Shown: in pieces, positions 16,244 through 25,366 of the stretch
Layout of the letters: each line of letters opens with the position of its first letter
How positions within the stretch are numbered: position 1 is the first letter of the stretch
Assembly (NCBI RefSeq): GCF_004366375.1
Contig: NZ_SOEF01000028.1
Span: 1 to 37,338 of the forward strand
Reading direction: 5' to 3'
From: Halanaerobium congolense
Lineage (GTDB): Bacteria; Bacillota; Halanaerobiia; Halanaerobiales; Halanaerobiaceae
Length of the DNA stretch: 37,338 nucleotides
The notes under the pieces: model-generated
The model's input: only the letters and a program-made list of their open reading frames with translations
Told to the model about the DNA's origin: nothing
The model's database searches: none
Made by a program: the position numbers and the translations under genes

Positions 16244-17563
16244 TTAATCAAGAGCATCCTGCATTTCATTGTGTCCCCATTCGGCTGCTCTTTCTGCTGA
16301 CCAGCCTCGCTCTGTCATTCTCATTATTGTCTGACCGACTATAAACTGACTGGTTATATTACCAATTTCAGGAAATACTCTTCCGCCAACATAACCAAAT
16401 TTACCAATACTGTTTAAACCACTGGCTATCCGAGCTGATTTTTCACCCCAGACTTCCAATAATTCGTGTTCTAAATATTTAGGATCATTTGCAATTGAAG
16501 GACGAACTGGATTCATGCCGCCTGGTGCCATATGGAGGAAATCAATATAGTTTTCTCCGGTAAGCAGGAATTCAGCAAATGTTTTGGCTCCCTCTAATTT
16601 TTCTTGATCTTCAGATTTAATAAATGTCAAACCATTGATCTGACCAAATACTGCTTCAGTTTTATGCTTCATAGTATTAGCAAAGTTTGTTTTGTCTACT
16701 AGATTTTCAATTATTGCTCCCTGTTCTCCAGCATAATCTGTTGCCTGCAGACCAATATCATCCATAATATAGGTAGAATACATCATCATCGGCACCCGAC
16801 CGGCTAAATAGAGATCACGCGCATCACGCCAGCCATTAGGTCCTGGAGGTGTGGTTTCAGCAAGTTCTGCATAAAATTTTAGAGTTTCAACCATTTCGGG
16901 AGAATTGAAAACTAAATTTCCCTCTTCATCAAAAATTCTGGCATTATTGGACAGCGCATATTGAGTAAAGGTCTGTCTTGCATAAGCATCTTTATTTGTA
17001 CCAATCACTATCCCATACTGCTGTTCCTCAGGCTTATAAAATTCTTTAGCTGCAGTCATGATACTTTCCCAGGTTGTAGGTGGTTCAAGTCCTCTTTCTT
17101 CAAAAAGATCTTCGCGATACCAAATTCCCTGAACCCAGCCGTGAAATGGTACCCCAAAATAACCTCCAGCTGGATTAGAAAGCATTTTTAAAGCACCATC
17201 ATAAATATCCTCTTCACCAATTCTATTGACAACATCATTAACTGCCTCAGAATCAAGCATTCCTTCTGCTCCTAAATTAAGGATGTTTTCTGCTCCTACC
17301 TCAATCATTTGCGGTAGGCGACCGGCAGCCATACCAGAAGCCAGTTTGGTTGGAATATCATTTTCCTGAACGGTAACCAGTTCAATTTGATATTGATCCT
17401 GCTGTGATTCGAAACGAGCAATTAAATCATTAATTACTTCTACTCTTTCCTGTTCAGTTTGAGTAGTCCAGTATTCAACAGTTGTCTGCGCAAAAGAAGT
17501 GGCAGTAAATACAAATACCAGCACCAGCAATAACGAAATTTTAACTAAGGCTTTTTTTCTCAA
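16244..17563 (-). CDS. ABC transporter sugar-binding protein
   Basis: A 439-residue extracellular solute-binding protein of the CUT1 type. It has a basic, then hydrophobic N-terminus with a predicted signal peptide cut near residue 25 (ATSFA/QTTVEYW); the absence of a lipobox Cys is unusual for a Gram-positive cell wall but fits a diderm lineage such as Halanaerobiales. The mature part begins VEYWTTQTEQERVEVINDLI, as in maltose-binding-type proteins. The start is TTG with GGAGGG six bases upstream. It is the first gene of the operon and lies downstream of a LacI-type operator (17664-17683). The ligand is probably the glycoside degraded by the downstream phosphorylase. Confidence 0.92.
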   Translation of the reverse strand: MRKKALVKISLLLVLVFVFTATSFAQTTVEYWTTQTEQERVEVINDLIARFESQQDQYQIELVTVQENDIPTKLASGMAAGRLPQMIEVGAENILNLGAEGMLDSEAVNDVVNRIGEEDIYDGALKMLSNPAGGYFGVPFHGWVQGIWYREDLFEERGLEPPTTWESIMTAAKEFYKPEEQQYGIVIGTNKDAYARQTFTQYALSNNARIFDEEGNLVFNSPEMVETLKFYAELAETTPPGPNGWRDARDLYLAGRVPMMMYSTYIMDDIGLQATDYAGEQGAIIENLVDKTNFANTMKHKTEAVFGQINGLTFIKSEDQEKLEGAKTFAEFLLTGENYIDFLHMAPGGMNPVRPSIANDPKYLEHELLEVWGEKSARIASGLNSIGKFGYVGGRVFPEIGNITSQFIVGQTIMRMTERGWSAERAAEWGHNEMQDALD

Positions 17564-17663
17564 TTTTAACCCTCCTAAGAATTTTTAAATAATTTTAAGC
17601 AAACAAACTCCTACTCCTCTTAACTGCTGTAAAAAATCACCTCCCTACTATCTGCCAAATAAG

Positions 17664-17683
17664 TTGGTCAATCGTTTGACTAA
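17664..17683. promoter_or_regulatory. LacI-family operator upstream of the ABC/phosphorylase operon
   Basis: TTGGTCAATCGTTTGACTAA is an inverted repeat with the CG centre typical of LacI-family sites. It matches the second copy at 19012-19031 in 18 of 20 positions. It lies about 100 bases upstream of the binding-protein start. Confidence 0.75.
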
Positions 17684-17764
17684 ATTGGTAAAAAACTGCT
17701 TCTCTTTCATTATTTATAATTTCAGGCTAATTAAAATTAATAAACCAGCCTAAATCATCTTAAA

Positions 17765-18766
17765 TTAAAGCCTCCTGACAGAAGCTCTTTTTTTCAATTC
17801 ACAGGATAAATATATTTTTTTCTCCTCTAACTCTTCTCCATTGATTACTTTATATAACATTTCCATTGACCGCCAGCCCAGCTCTTCTTCCGGCTGAGAA
17901 ATTGTAGTTAATTCTGGATCACTGGCTAAAGAAATTATATTATTATCAAAACCAACCACCGAAATATCTTCGGGAACTTTAAGCCCGGCTTTTTTGACAG
18001 CTTTGATTGCTCCAACTCCCATTTCATCACTGGCAGCAAAAACAGCTGTTATGGAATCATCCTTTTTTAAAATTTCTTCCATCGCTTTAATACCACTTTT
18101 GAGCTTAAAATTCCCTTCAACAATAAGTTCTTCTTTTATTTCTAGATTATTATCGCACAGTGCCTGCTTATAGCCCTGAATTCTGTAGAGCCCTGACTCT
18201 TTGTCATTTGCATTACCACTGATCATAGCAATTTTTTGATGACCATTATTAATCAGGTATTTTACTGCCTTATAAGATTCTTTAACATTATTGATATGAA
18301 CAGATGGCAGATCCTCCTCTACCTCTCGGGCCACAACAACTGTCGGAATTTCAGTTTCTCTTAAAAGCTTTCTGCAGCTTTCAGGCATCCGGCCGCTGGC
18401 AAATAAAATTCCATCAACCTGTTTTTCTTTGAGCAAATTGATATATTTTAACTCTTCTTTTTCCTGACCCCCGGTAGTGGAAATAATCAGGCTGTACTCA
18501 TATTTACTGGCTATATTTTCAATTCCACTGGCCACTCTGGCAAAATAAGTATTGGCAAGATCACTTATAATTAACCCGATGGTATTTGTTTTTTTAGTTA
18601 CCAGACTGCGTGCAATTTGATTGGGCTTATAACCTAAATCTGCTGCAACCTGAAAGATTTCCTTTCTGGTTTCTTCACTTGCCTTAGGGATACCATTTAA
18701 AACTCTGGAGACTGTTGATTCAGTTACTCCAACTTTTTCTGCTATATCTTTTAGTGTAACAGCCAT
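17765..18766 (-). CDS. LacI-family transcriptional regulator
   Basis: A 333-residue regulator. The N-terminal helix-turn-helix reads VTLKDIAEKVGVTESTVSRV, and the hinge helix ends KPNQIARSL. The rest is the periplasmic-binding-protein-like effector domain (NTIGLIISDLANTYFARV; DGILFASGRMPES; ISVVGFDNN). I use the ATG at 18766, preceded by GGGG at eight bases; the TTG at 18772 is less likely. It is followed by the ABC/phosphorylase operon. Two near-identical operators, one before that operon and one covering its own -35 box, indicate that it represses both the operon and itself. The effector is probably the imported glycoside or a breakdown product. Confidence 0.92.
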   Translation of the reverse strand: MAVTLKDIAEKVGVTESTVSRVLNGIPKASEETRKEIFQVAADLGYKPNQIARSLVTKKTNTIGLIISDLANTYFARVASGIENIASKYEYSLIISTTGGQEKEELKYINLLKEKQVDGILFASGRMPESCRKLLRETEIPTVVVAREVEEDLPSVHINNVKESYKAVKYLINNGHQKIAMISGNANDKESGLYRIQGYKQALCDNNLEIKEELIVEGNFKLKSGIKAMEEILKKDDSITAVFAASDEMGVGAIKAVKKAGLKVPEDISVVGFDNNIISLASDPELTTISQPEEELGWRSMEMLYKVINGEELEEKKIYLSCELKKRASVRRL

Positions 18767-18990
18767 TTTCAATACCCCATTTATATCTATTATATAATAC
18801 CAGGAAATTATACCTGATGGTTTGTTGTGGATAATATTTATAGTTTCATAATTTCCGCCATCAACAAAATTTAACCTTACTATATTACAGATTGTCCGAA
18901 GGACATTTTGTTCTAAAGTTCATTGATTTTAAACAAATTATTTTATTTGATTCATTAGTTTTAATTATCTCACTATTTCGATTTATTTTT

Positions 18991-19019
18991 ATTATAATAC
19001 TATTTTTTTAATTAGTCAA
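18991..19019 (-). promoter_or_regulatory. lacI-type gene promoter
   Basis: Minus-strand TTGACT (19014-19019), a 17-base spacer and TATAAT (18991-18996) form a near-consensus sigma-A promoter. It gives a leader of about 220 bases before the regulator gene, with a small TGTCC/GGACA hairpin at 18893-18905. Confidence 0.8.
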
Positions 19020-19031
19020 GCGTTTGACTAA
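19012..19031. promoter_or_regulatory. LacI-family operator covering the regulator's own -35 box and the jetD stop
   Basis: TTAGTCAAGCGTTTGACTAA is an almost perfect inverted repeat (one mismatched pair) around CG. It contains the -35 hexamer of the regulator's promoter and the TAG stop codon of jetD. A bound repressor would block this promoter and could also obstruct transcription arriving from the Wadjet operon, since no terminator is visible after jetD. Confidence 0.8.
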
Positions 19032-20152
19032 AATTGATCAGAATTTTTTTTATAAACTTCCAGTGTCACAAGCTCCTGCGGCAGCCTGAGATCATTTTCC
19101 CAGGCCCGCTGCAGCTCTGCAGCCAGATCATTATATCCTCCAGCTTCAAATTCTATCAATACCTCCGCCAGAACATTTTGATTTTTATTCTGCCGCTTCC
19201 GACAGGGATAAAATCTCTCACTCTCCTCCAAAAGCAGCTGATAATATTCTGCCAGCAGTTTAATTTTAAAATCAGGATATTTATTTTCCAAACCCACATA
19301 AATTGCCAGCCCTTCTGGATCCAGGTCACCTGCATAATAGATATTTAGACCATTAAGCAGCTGCTGCCGCTGACTGTAATTATCGTCTGCTGCCTTAAGC
19401 CCCAACAGCTCCTCTAGAAAAGAAAAACTTCTGATTATCTTTTTGCCCTGACCATAAATTACAGTATCAAAATCCCGAGCAAAAATATCAATCCCTGCTG
19501 CCAGGGCTTTTTTGGCACCGATAAAAGCTGAATGGTTTTCCATAATCAAAATATTATTGATCTGAGTTGGATCTTTTGTCCAGTAAACAAAAAGATGATT
19601 GTACTGCTGAGCCTTTAAGTCAGCCAGGCTCAATTTTAAATTGCTGAGGAGCTTCTTTCCTGCAGTCCGGCTTAAATATTTTTCATCTGCAAACAGCTCC
19701 AGGGAGCGCTCCTCCCGGCTGGTCCATTCCCGCTCGGATTTATTATTTAAAAACTCAGCCAGTCGAGAAAGCTGCTGCTTTAACTCCCCTGTCTGCTGAG
19801 CCGGCCTCTTAAGATAATAGCTTAAGTTAAGCTGACGGGAGAGCTTTAAAATAACTTTATCTGACCAACCTGCCGGCTCTTCTTTAACCAGACTCCAGCG
19901 CTTTTTAAGCCGGGGCTGCCGCTGATTGAAATCAGAACTTTTGATTGCTCTAATTTTTTCTTCAGCTTCCATCTTTTTTAAAAGCTGATATAAATTCTGA
20001 TAACCACCGGCTGCCTGATAGGCAGAAGCTCCTCCCAGTCTAGCTTTAATAAAATTTTCTAAATCAGCAAGCTGAAAGCGCAGCCTGTCCTCAAGCTCAT
20101 TTCTTTTATATTTTTTAAATAATCTAATCCACTTTTGCTCGTCTTTCACCAT
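19028..20152 (-). CDS. jetD: Wadjet nuclease subunit JetD (TOPRIM, DUF2220)
   Basis: A 374-residue protein, the fourth gene of a Wadjet operon. Wadjet subunit D (MksG) cuts closed circular DNA that the SMC motor has extruded. The C-terminal half is a TOPRIM domain: the glutamate motif ILIMENHSAF (Glu near residue 203) and the aspartate motif YYAGDLDPEGLAIY (about 270-283), with the DxDxxG set intact, so the metal-dependent nuclease should be active. The N-terminal half is the helical arm-like domain that binds DNA and the motor. It overlaps the end of jetC by 29 bases. Its stop codon is inside a LacI-type operator. Confidence 0.88.
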   Translation of the reverse strand: MVKDEQKWIRLFKKYKRNELEDRLRFQLADLENFIKARLGGASAYQAAGGYQNLYQLLKKMEAEEKIRAIKSSDFNQRQPRLKKRWSLVKEEPAGWSDKVILKLSRQLNLSYYLKRPAQQTGELKQQLSRLAEFLNNKSEREWTSREERSLELFADEKYLSRTAGKKLLSNLKLSLADLKAQQYNHLFVYWTKDPTQINNILIMENHSAFIGAKKALAAGIDIFARDFDTVIYGQGKKIIRSFSFLEELLGLKAADDNYSQRQQLLNGLNIYYAGDLDPEGLAIYVGLENKYPDFKIKLLAEYYQLLLEESERFYPCRKRQNKNQNVLAEVLIEFEAGGYNDLAAELQRAWENDLRLPQELVTLEVYKKNSDQF

Positions 20153-23100
20153 AAATCACCTGACCCTGTACAACTCCCTGGTTGCGCTCGGTATCACCTA
20201 TCTCTAAGGCCCAAAAAACCGGGAAGCGCTCACTAATTTCAGTTTTGATAATCTCTGGAGCAGCAAAGGCCACCAGCTGGAAATTAAGCTTATCGGCAAT
20301 TTTGAAAATTGGATCCAGCACATGGGCTGCCGAAGCCTTGCCAAAAGGATTATCAAGGAAAAGAACTGTCCAGGGATTTGATTTGTCAAAACGCTGTTTT
20401 TTGTAATTTAAAAGCATCATCATCATAAAAGCATTGATCGAAAGTGACTGACCACCACTTCCCTCAGGTCCATTTCCCTTGCCCTGAATCACCGATTCCC
20501 AGTCAGAATAAAAATAATCCTGGGGACGGGCATGGAGAAATTCATTTTTTTCAGTCATTTTATAAACCTGGAGCACCGGATAGCGGCCGCGCAGCGCTCT
20601 TGAGAAAAGAGCTGCATCACCACAGTATTCCTTCAGTTTATAGTCCGGCAGCTGCTCAACATCGATTTCCTCCCGGTTAAACTTATTGATCAATTCTAAG
20701 AAATATTCCTTCAGCTCTGCAATTACCTCCTGTTCATCATCAGGCAGCAGATCATCCCGACGCAGTCTGACTAAGGGAAAAGCAAAACCCCGCTGATTGT
20801 GGTAGACCATATTGCTGATCATTTCCTTCATAGAGGTAATCAGCCGCATCACATGGATTGACGAGCGCTCGGCCCACTGCTGTCTGGCCTCTTCTGCCTC
20901 CGTTTTGTTGCGGTCAATCGTATTCAGTTCATTATTTATATATTCCTTAAAGGAATTCAGCATCTCATAGTTATACTGGTAGTCACTGGCTCTAAAATTA
21001 TGGAGCAGCTTTTCGTTGATACTGTTTTTTAAGGTAATATTTTCTACCACATCTTTGACATCATTTTTAAAATGATAAAAATTATCTTCAGTCTTTTCTC
21101 GAAGAGATTTAAGCTTATTTTCAATACTGCGATAATCATTTTCCCAGCTTTCAATTACTGCTGCTGGTGAATCTTTAAGTTCCTCTTTAATTCCAGCATT
21201 AAGCTCACCCTTTGCTGCCTCCAGCTGGTAATATTGAAGCTTATTGGCCAGATTATTATGGGCCTGCAGTTTTTCCTGATAATTTAAAATCATTTTTTCC
21301 AGTTTGGAAAGATAATCTTTATTCTCACTCAGCTCTTTTTTAATCTCCAATTCCTTAACTTTAAGTTCTACATTATCCCAGCTCTGAACCGAACGCTGAA
21401 AACGCTCTTTAATCTCAGCCGCCTTTTCCTCAAGCTCATTTTCCCTTGTCTCCAGCTGACCGCGGCGGACTAAAATTTCTTCCTTCAAACTCTGAGCTTC
21501 TTTTTCAGTCTTTTTAAGCTGCTCGTTTATTTCCTCCAGAGCGGTTTTGAGCTGGCTCCGATTTTTAAAATCATAATCCCGCTCCTCCCAGTCAGCTGCC
21601 AGCTGAGTTAATTCAGTTTTTAATTCATTAATTTCACTTAAAAGTTTCTGCAGGCTCTCTTCTAAATATTTGAGCTCGGCTGCTCTTTCTTCTTCTTTTT
21701 TTTGAAGAGAAATTATCTTCTCATAGTTTTGATAACTATTGTGCTGCCGAAAAGCAAAAAGTTCAGGATACTGCTCTCTGGGCGAAATATTAAGCTCATC
21801 TTTTTTGAATTCACTTTTAAGCTCAGCCTGCTGATCACTAAGCATTTCATTTAGACTGCTGGTGAATTTCCGATAAGCCTCAAGCCAGTTCTCATAATTA
21901 TTTTCCAGCCTCAGCTCTTCTTTCTGTTTCTTTTTCTGCTCAGTTTTATTTTCAGCAAGCAGTCCGTCCAGATGCTCTATCTCAGCCAGTGCCTGCTGAT
22001 AGCTGCTTTCTTTTTTATCTAAATCTCTTTTTGCCTCCAGATATTCTCTAACCTGCTTGCGATTTTCCTTAAGTTCAGTCAGCTTTTTTTCTTTTATCTG
22101 ATATTCCTGCTTCAAGGCGCTGATCTTTGCCGCTGTATTTTTGAGCCTCTGCTCATATTTTTTGATCTCAGCCTGCAGGGATTCCAGCTTAGATTCTTCT
22201 TTTTCCAGTTTAGTTTTTATCTCAGCTGCTGATTCTGCTGCCAGCATGGTCTCTGCCCGGTAGTTGAGCTGATTTAGATTTTTCAGCTTCCGCTCAAGAA
22301 TAGATATTGTCTCTCTGATCTCAGCCTCTTTACTTTGCAGACCGCTGAACCACTGTTCAAAATCATTTTTATTCTCGATAAAATTCTTTTCCTTACCTGT
22401 CAGCAGTTTAAAGGGCAGTTCAGAATCACTACCATCCAGCTGGTGGTTGATAAAAATCGGCACAGCAAAGTGAGAAATTTCAGCTAAGGAAATATTGGCC
22501 TTAATCTTCTCCCAGTCTGACTTATAAACTACCACCAGTCCATAAGGCAGCAGCGGATAATCCTTTAAATATTTTTGACGATCCTCTACCAGCTCAAATA
22601 AAAATTCACTGCCATAATAGACGCGAATATCAAGCTCTTTAATCTTCTGGTAGAGTCTTTTCTGCTCCAGACTGGCCACCCAGTATTCTCTGTCATTTAG
22701 ATTTAAATCAAGCTGGAGCTCAAATTGATCTGCATTCAGCTCCTGCAGACTTTCCTCTTTTTCGTTAATCAGTTTTAAAAGTTCATTTTGCTGCTGCTGC
22801 AGCCACTGCTTGCTGTAAAATTCTTCAAACCTGTCCAGATTTAAGCTTTTTATAAGCTGAGAAAACAGCTCCTCCTCAGCCTCTTTCTGTTTTTTAAGCT
22901 CTTCCTTCAGATTTTCAACCACTGTCTCCTGAGCCGCTGCCTCAACTGCAGTCTGCTGTCTTTGACCCTGCAGTTTTTCTTTCTGCCCTTCCTGTTCTTT
23001 TAAGTTTTCTTCCAGTTTTTCCAGTTTAGAATCTAACTCAGCTGTCTCATTATCGAGATTCTGCAGCAGATATTTTGGTGTTTCCAGCTCCAGCGGATTA

Positions 23101-24608
23101 AAAAAGTGAGCCAGCTTCTCCTTTTCGGCTTCAACTTTCTGCTCCTGATGTTCGTATTCTAACTTAAACTGCTGCTCATCTCTAATTTTTTGTTCTATCT
23201 TATTTTCTTCAGCCTCCAGCTCTTTCAGCTTCTGCTCTAAATATTTCTGATAGGAATAATAATCGGCAGCTGACTCTTTAACTTTAGAATTTAGCTCATC
23301 TATTTCTGCAGCTGTCTCCTCCTTTAGCTGCCTGATTTCTGCTTCCAGCTCCTTAAATTCTGATCTCTCTTTCAGGGAATTTATCTTATCTCTTTTGCCC
23401 TCAGCCTCACTTTCGAGATCTTCTAATTTGAGATATTTCTGGTTCAGCTTTAACTGTAATTCTTCTTCCCTCAGCTTTTCAAGCTGCTTATTTAATTTCT
23501 GCTGCTCAGCCTCTGCCTCTTCCTGTTCTGCCTTAAGCTCATTTAAAGCCCTCAGCTTTTTAACATATTTTAAGTTCTCTGATTCAAAATTAAGCTCTCT
23601 GATCCTGCTTTCAGTTTTTTTCTTTTCCCGCTGACTGCGGCGGAGCTCATTTTCCAAAAAAGTTCTGCGGTCTGCAATTCCGCGGAGATAATTATTACCC
23701 CGCTCTCTGATCATCTCTCTGGTTTCTTTAAGCCTCAATCCCTGTTCGGCATTACTCAAGAGAGGATCAACCATCTGAGAGAGAGTTTTTAAATCCTCAC
23801 GCCGGGATAAGAGTTCAGGCAGGTTGCGGGCAATCTTTACATTATCCACAAAAATATTGAGCAGCGAATTTTTCTCCCGTTCATTGTAATAGCTGATGCT
23901 TTCACTGACAGCAGGAATAATCAGCCGATCAAAAAGGGCTTTATTATCCTTAGCCTGAGAAAAATATTTCTCCAGGCCACCCTCACTGCGGTTGATATTT
24001 TTCATGATCTCCCACTCAGAACGGTAAATACCATGGCTGCTTAAATACTGATAGTATTCTGAGTTGAGGCTGGAAACTGCTGTTTTTGAATATTTGATAA
24101 AATCAGCCCGATTCTGATCAATAAATTCTTCCAGCCGTTCATATCCCAGCACCTGATCACTGCTTTTAGTATAGAGAGGAAGATTAGTCAGGCTGAAGCG
24201 GCTGCTGCCCTGGTATTCATGGGTGTAGAGAAAATATTTTAGGCCCACTTTTCCTTCTTCATCAGTTGTGCTCTGCTGTTTGTGGGCGGAAACACAGATT
24301 CCAGTTAAAAGTTTTTTATCCTCACTGCCATCAAGCCGCCACTCCAGCACCACATGGAAGGTATAAGGCTGGAAGACCTGGTAGCGGTCATAAAACATTC
24401 CTTCCAGCTTATTGCCATTCCGCTTACCCCAGGCTGTTCCGGGGAGCAAAAGTTGGGAGATTAGCTGCAGCATAACTCCCTTACCACTCCCGTTCTGCAG
24501 GGTAAAAAGGCTGTGGTCAGATTCTAGATCAAAAATTGAGTTGCGGTGCTGTTTTTGAAAACCATCATATTTGTTACCTGTAATCCTAATTTTGCTCAGT
24601 CTGGGCAT
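20124..24608 (-). CDS. jetC: Wadjet SMC-like ATPase JetC (MksB-type)
   Basis: A 1494-residue SMC-family ATPase, the loop-extruding motor of Wadjet. The N-terminal head carries the P-loop LQNGSGKGVML (39-44 = NGSGKG). Long charged coiled coils run from about 310 to 630 and from 760 to 1130, rich in Glu, Lys and Leu. Between them lies a hinge-like segment (about 635-755). The C-terminal head has the ABC signature GSGGQSLS (near 1384) and a Walker B region TVLFLDNPFGKAS (near 1414). Two positions are non-standard: Gly instead of Ser/Thr after the P-loop Lys, and Asn after the Walker B Asp. The length fits type II JetC better than type I (about 1100). It overlaps jetB by 23 bases and has a GAGGAGG site. 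Confidence 0.9.
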   Translation of the reverse strand: MPRLSKIRITGNKYDGFQKQHRNSIFDLESDHSLFTLQNGSGKGVMLQLISQLLLPGTAWGKRNGNKLEGMFYDRYQVFQPYTFHVVLEWRLDGSEDKKLLTGICVSAHKQQSTTDEEGKVGLKYFLYTHEYQGSSRFSLTNLPLYTKSSDQVLGYERLEEFIDQNRADFIKYSKTAVSSLNSEYYQYLSSHGIYRSEWEIMKNINRSEGGLEKYFSQAKDNKALFDRLIIPAVSESISYYNEREKNSLLNIFVDNVKIARNLPELLSRREDLKTLSQMVDPLLSNAEQGLRLKETREMIRERGNNYLRGIADRRTFLENELRRSQREKKKTESRIRELNFESENLKYVKKLRALNELKAEQEEAEAEQQKLNKQLEKLREEELQLKLNQKYLKLEDLESEAEGKRDKINSLKERSEFKELEAEIRQLKEETAAEIDELNSKVKESAADYYSYQKYLEQKLKELEAEENKIEQKIRDEQQFKLEYEHQEQKVEAEKEKLAHFFNPLELETPKYLLQNLDNETAELDSKLEKLEENLKEQEGQKEKLQGQRQQTAVEAAAQETVVENLKEELKKQKEAEEELFSQLIKSLNLDRFEEFYSKQWLQQQQNELLKLINEKEESLQELNADQFELQLDLNLNDREYWVASLEQKRLYQKIKELDIRVYYGSEFLFELVEDRQKYLKDYPLLPYGLVVVYKSDWEKIKANISLAEISHFAVPIFINHQLDGSDSELPFKLLTGKEKNFIENKNDFEQWFSGLQSKEAEIRETISILERKLKNLNQLNYRAETMLAAESAAEIKTKLEKEESKLESLQAEIKKYEQRLKNTAAKISALKQEYQIKEKKLTELKENRKQVREYLEAKRDLDKKESSYQQALAEIEHLDGLLAENKTEQKKKQKEELRLENNYENWLEAYRKFTSSLNEMLSDQQAELKSEFKKDELNISPREQYPELFAFRQHNSYQNYEKIISLQKKEEERAAELKYLEESLQKLLSEINELKTELTQLAADWEERDYDFKNRSQLKTALEEINEQLKKTEKEAQSLKEEILVRRGQLETRENELEEKAAEIKERFQRSVQSWDNVELKVKELEIKKELSENKDYLSKLEKMILNYQEKLQAHNNLANKLQYYQLEAAKGELNAGIKEELKDSPAAVIESWENDYRSIENKLKSLREKTEDNFYHFKNDVKDVVENITLKNSINEKLLHNFRASDYQYNYEMLNSFKEYINNELNTIDRNKTEAEEARQQWAERSSIHVMRLITSMKEMISNMVYHNQRGFAFPLVRLRRDDLLPDDEQEVIAELKEYFLELINKFNREEIDVEQLPDYKLKEYCGDAALFSRALRGRYPVLQVYKMTEKNEFLHARPQDYFYSDWESVIQGKGNGPEGSGGQSLSINAFMMMMLLNYKKQRFDKSNPWTVLFLDNPFGKASAAHVLDPIFKIADKLNFQLVAFAAPEIIKTEISERFPVFWALEIGDTERNQGVVQGQVIYGERRAKVD

Positions 24609-25365
24609 GCTGATTTTCCTCCTCTATCTCTTTTCTGCTTGCTAAAATTAAGTCCATAAATTTATTGTAGCGCTTCTGGCTGTGGTAGAGCTCATCTAAG
24701 CGTTCATAGAGCTCTGCCTTGGGAATCAGCTTCAGCTCATCACTCTGGTCAATAATCAAGCCCTGTTCACTTAAAGGTTTCAGCGCTGTATTGATAAAAG
24801 AAAGGCGGTTACCCTTAGTTCTCGTTACATCCACCTTCTCATTTTTATTTAACCTGTATTCACTGAACTCTGTCAGCCAGAGCTCAGCCACCTCTTCCAC
24901 GGCAATTGACCAATTTTGGGTAAAGCTTTCATCTTCTTTTTTGCGCTCCAGCCAGCTCTCTAAAGTTGCAGTTACCAGGTCAGAGAGGCGGTGATAGGAA
25001 ATCCCTTCTTCCTCCCAGCGAATCCGGACATGACTTTCTTTATCAATTTCAGCCAGAAAAACTGAAATAATGATATTGGCCAGATAAAAGTAGCGCTTCC
25101 GCTTTAAGCCGGAATATTTTTCTTTCATCTGAGTATAGGAATTGGCAAAACTTGAGCCTCTGGCCTTTGAGACAAGGTGCACATTTTTAGCTGTTGAAAA
25201 AACTCTTAGACCTGCCTCAGCTGCCATGGTGTTAACTATATTATGTATTTCACTGTTAGTTCTGTACTTTTCAGCCAGTGGATCGGAGACTGAAAGAATC
25301 TCATTTTCTAATAATTTAAAAAATAGGGCGGCTCCATTTTCGAGTTCTTCCTGTTTAAAGGCCAT
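24586..25365 (-). CDS. jetB: Wadjet subunit JetB (MksE/KITE-like)
   Basis: A 259-residue protein in the jetB position. In Wadjet this subunit is a KITE winged-helix dimer (MksE) that sits on the kleisin JetA and bridges the SMC heads. No enzymatic motif is visible, as expected; it is rich in helices and charged residues, with a central SHVRIRWEEEGISYHRLSDL segment. I use the ATG at 25365, which has GGAGG at nine bases and lies one base after the jetA stop codon in coordinates; the ATG at 25416 inside jetA lacks this signal. The assignment rests mainly on size and operon position. Confidence 0.8.
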   Translation of the reverse strand: MAFKQEELENGAALFFKLLENEILSVSDPLAEKYRTNSEIHNIVNTMAAEAGLRVFSTAKNVHLVSKARGSSFANSYTQMKEKYSGLKRKRYFYLANIIISVFLAEIDKESHVRIRWEEEGISYHRLSDLVTATLESWLERKKEDESFTQNWSIAVEEVAELWLTEFSEYRLNKNEKVDVTRTKGNRLSFINTALKPLSEQGLIIDQSDELKLIPKAELYERLDELYHSQKRYNKFMDLILASRKEIEEENQHAQTEQN

Positions 25366-25366
25366 T

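Noticed and set aside
17600-17650. Strong Shine-Dalgarno-like GGGAGGTGAT upstream of the binding-protein gene, possible leader peptide
   Set aside because: No start codon follows at suitable spacing; the only short frame (TTG TTT GCT TAA) is too short to support, and the real gene has its own GGAGGG site.
20204-20680. Several open reading frames of 60-80 codons inside jetC on both strands
   Set aside because: They overlap the conserved ATPase motifs of jetC, have no ribosome binding sites and no family features; they are shadows of the long gene.
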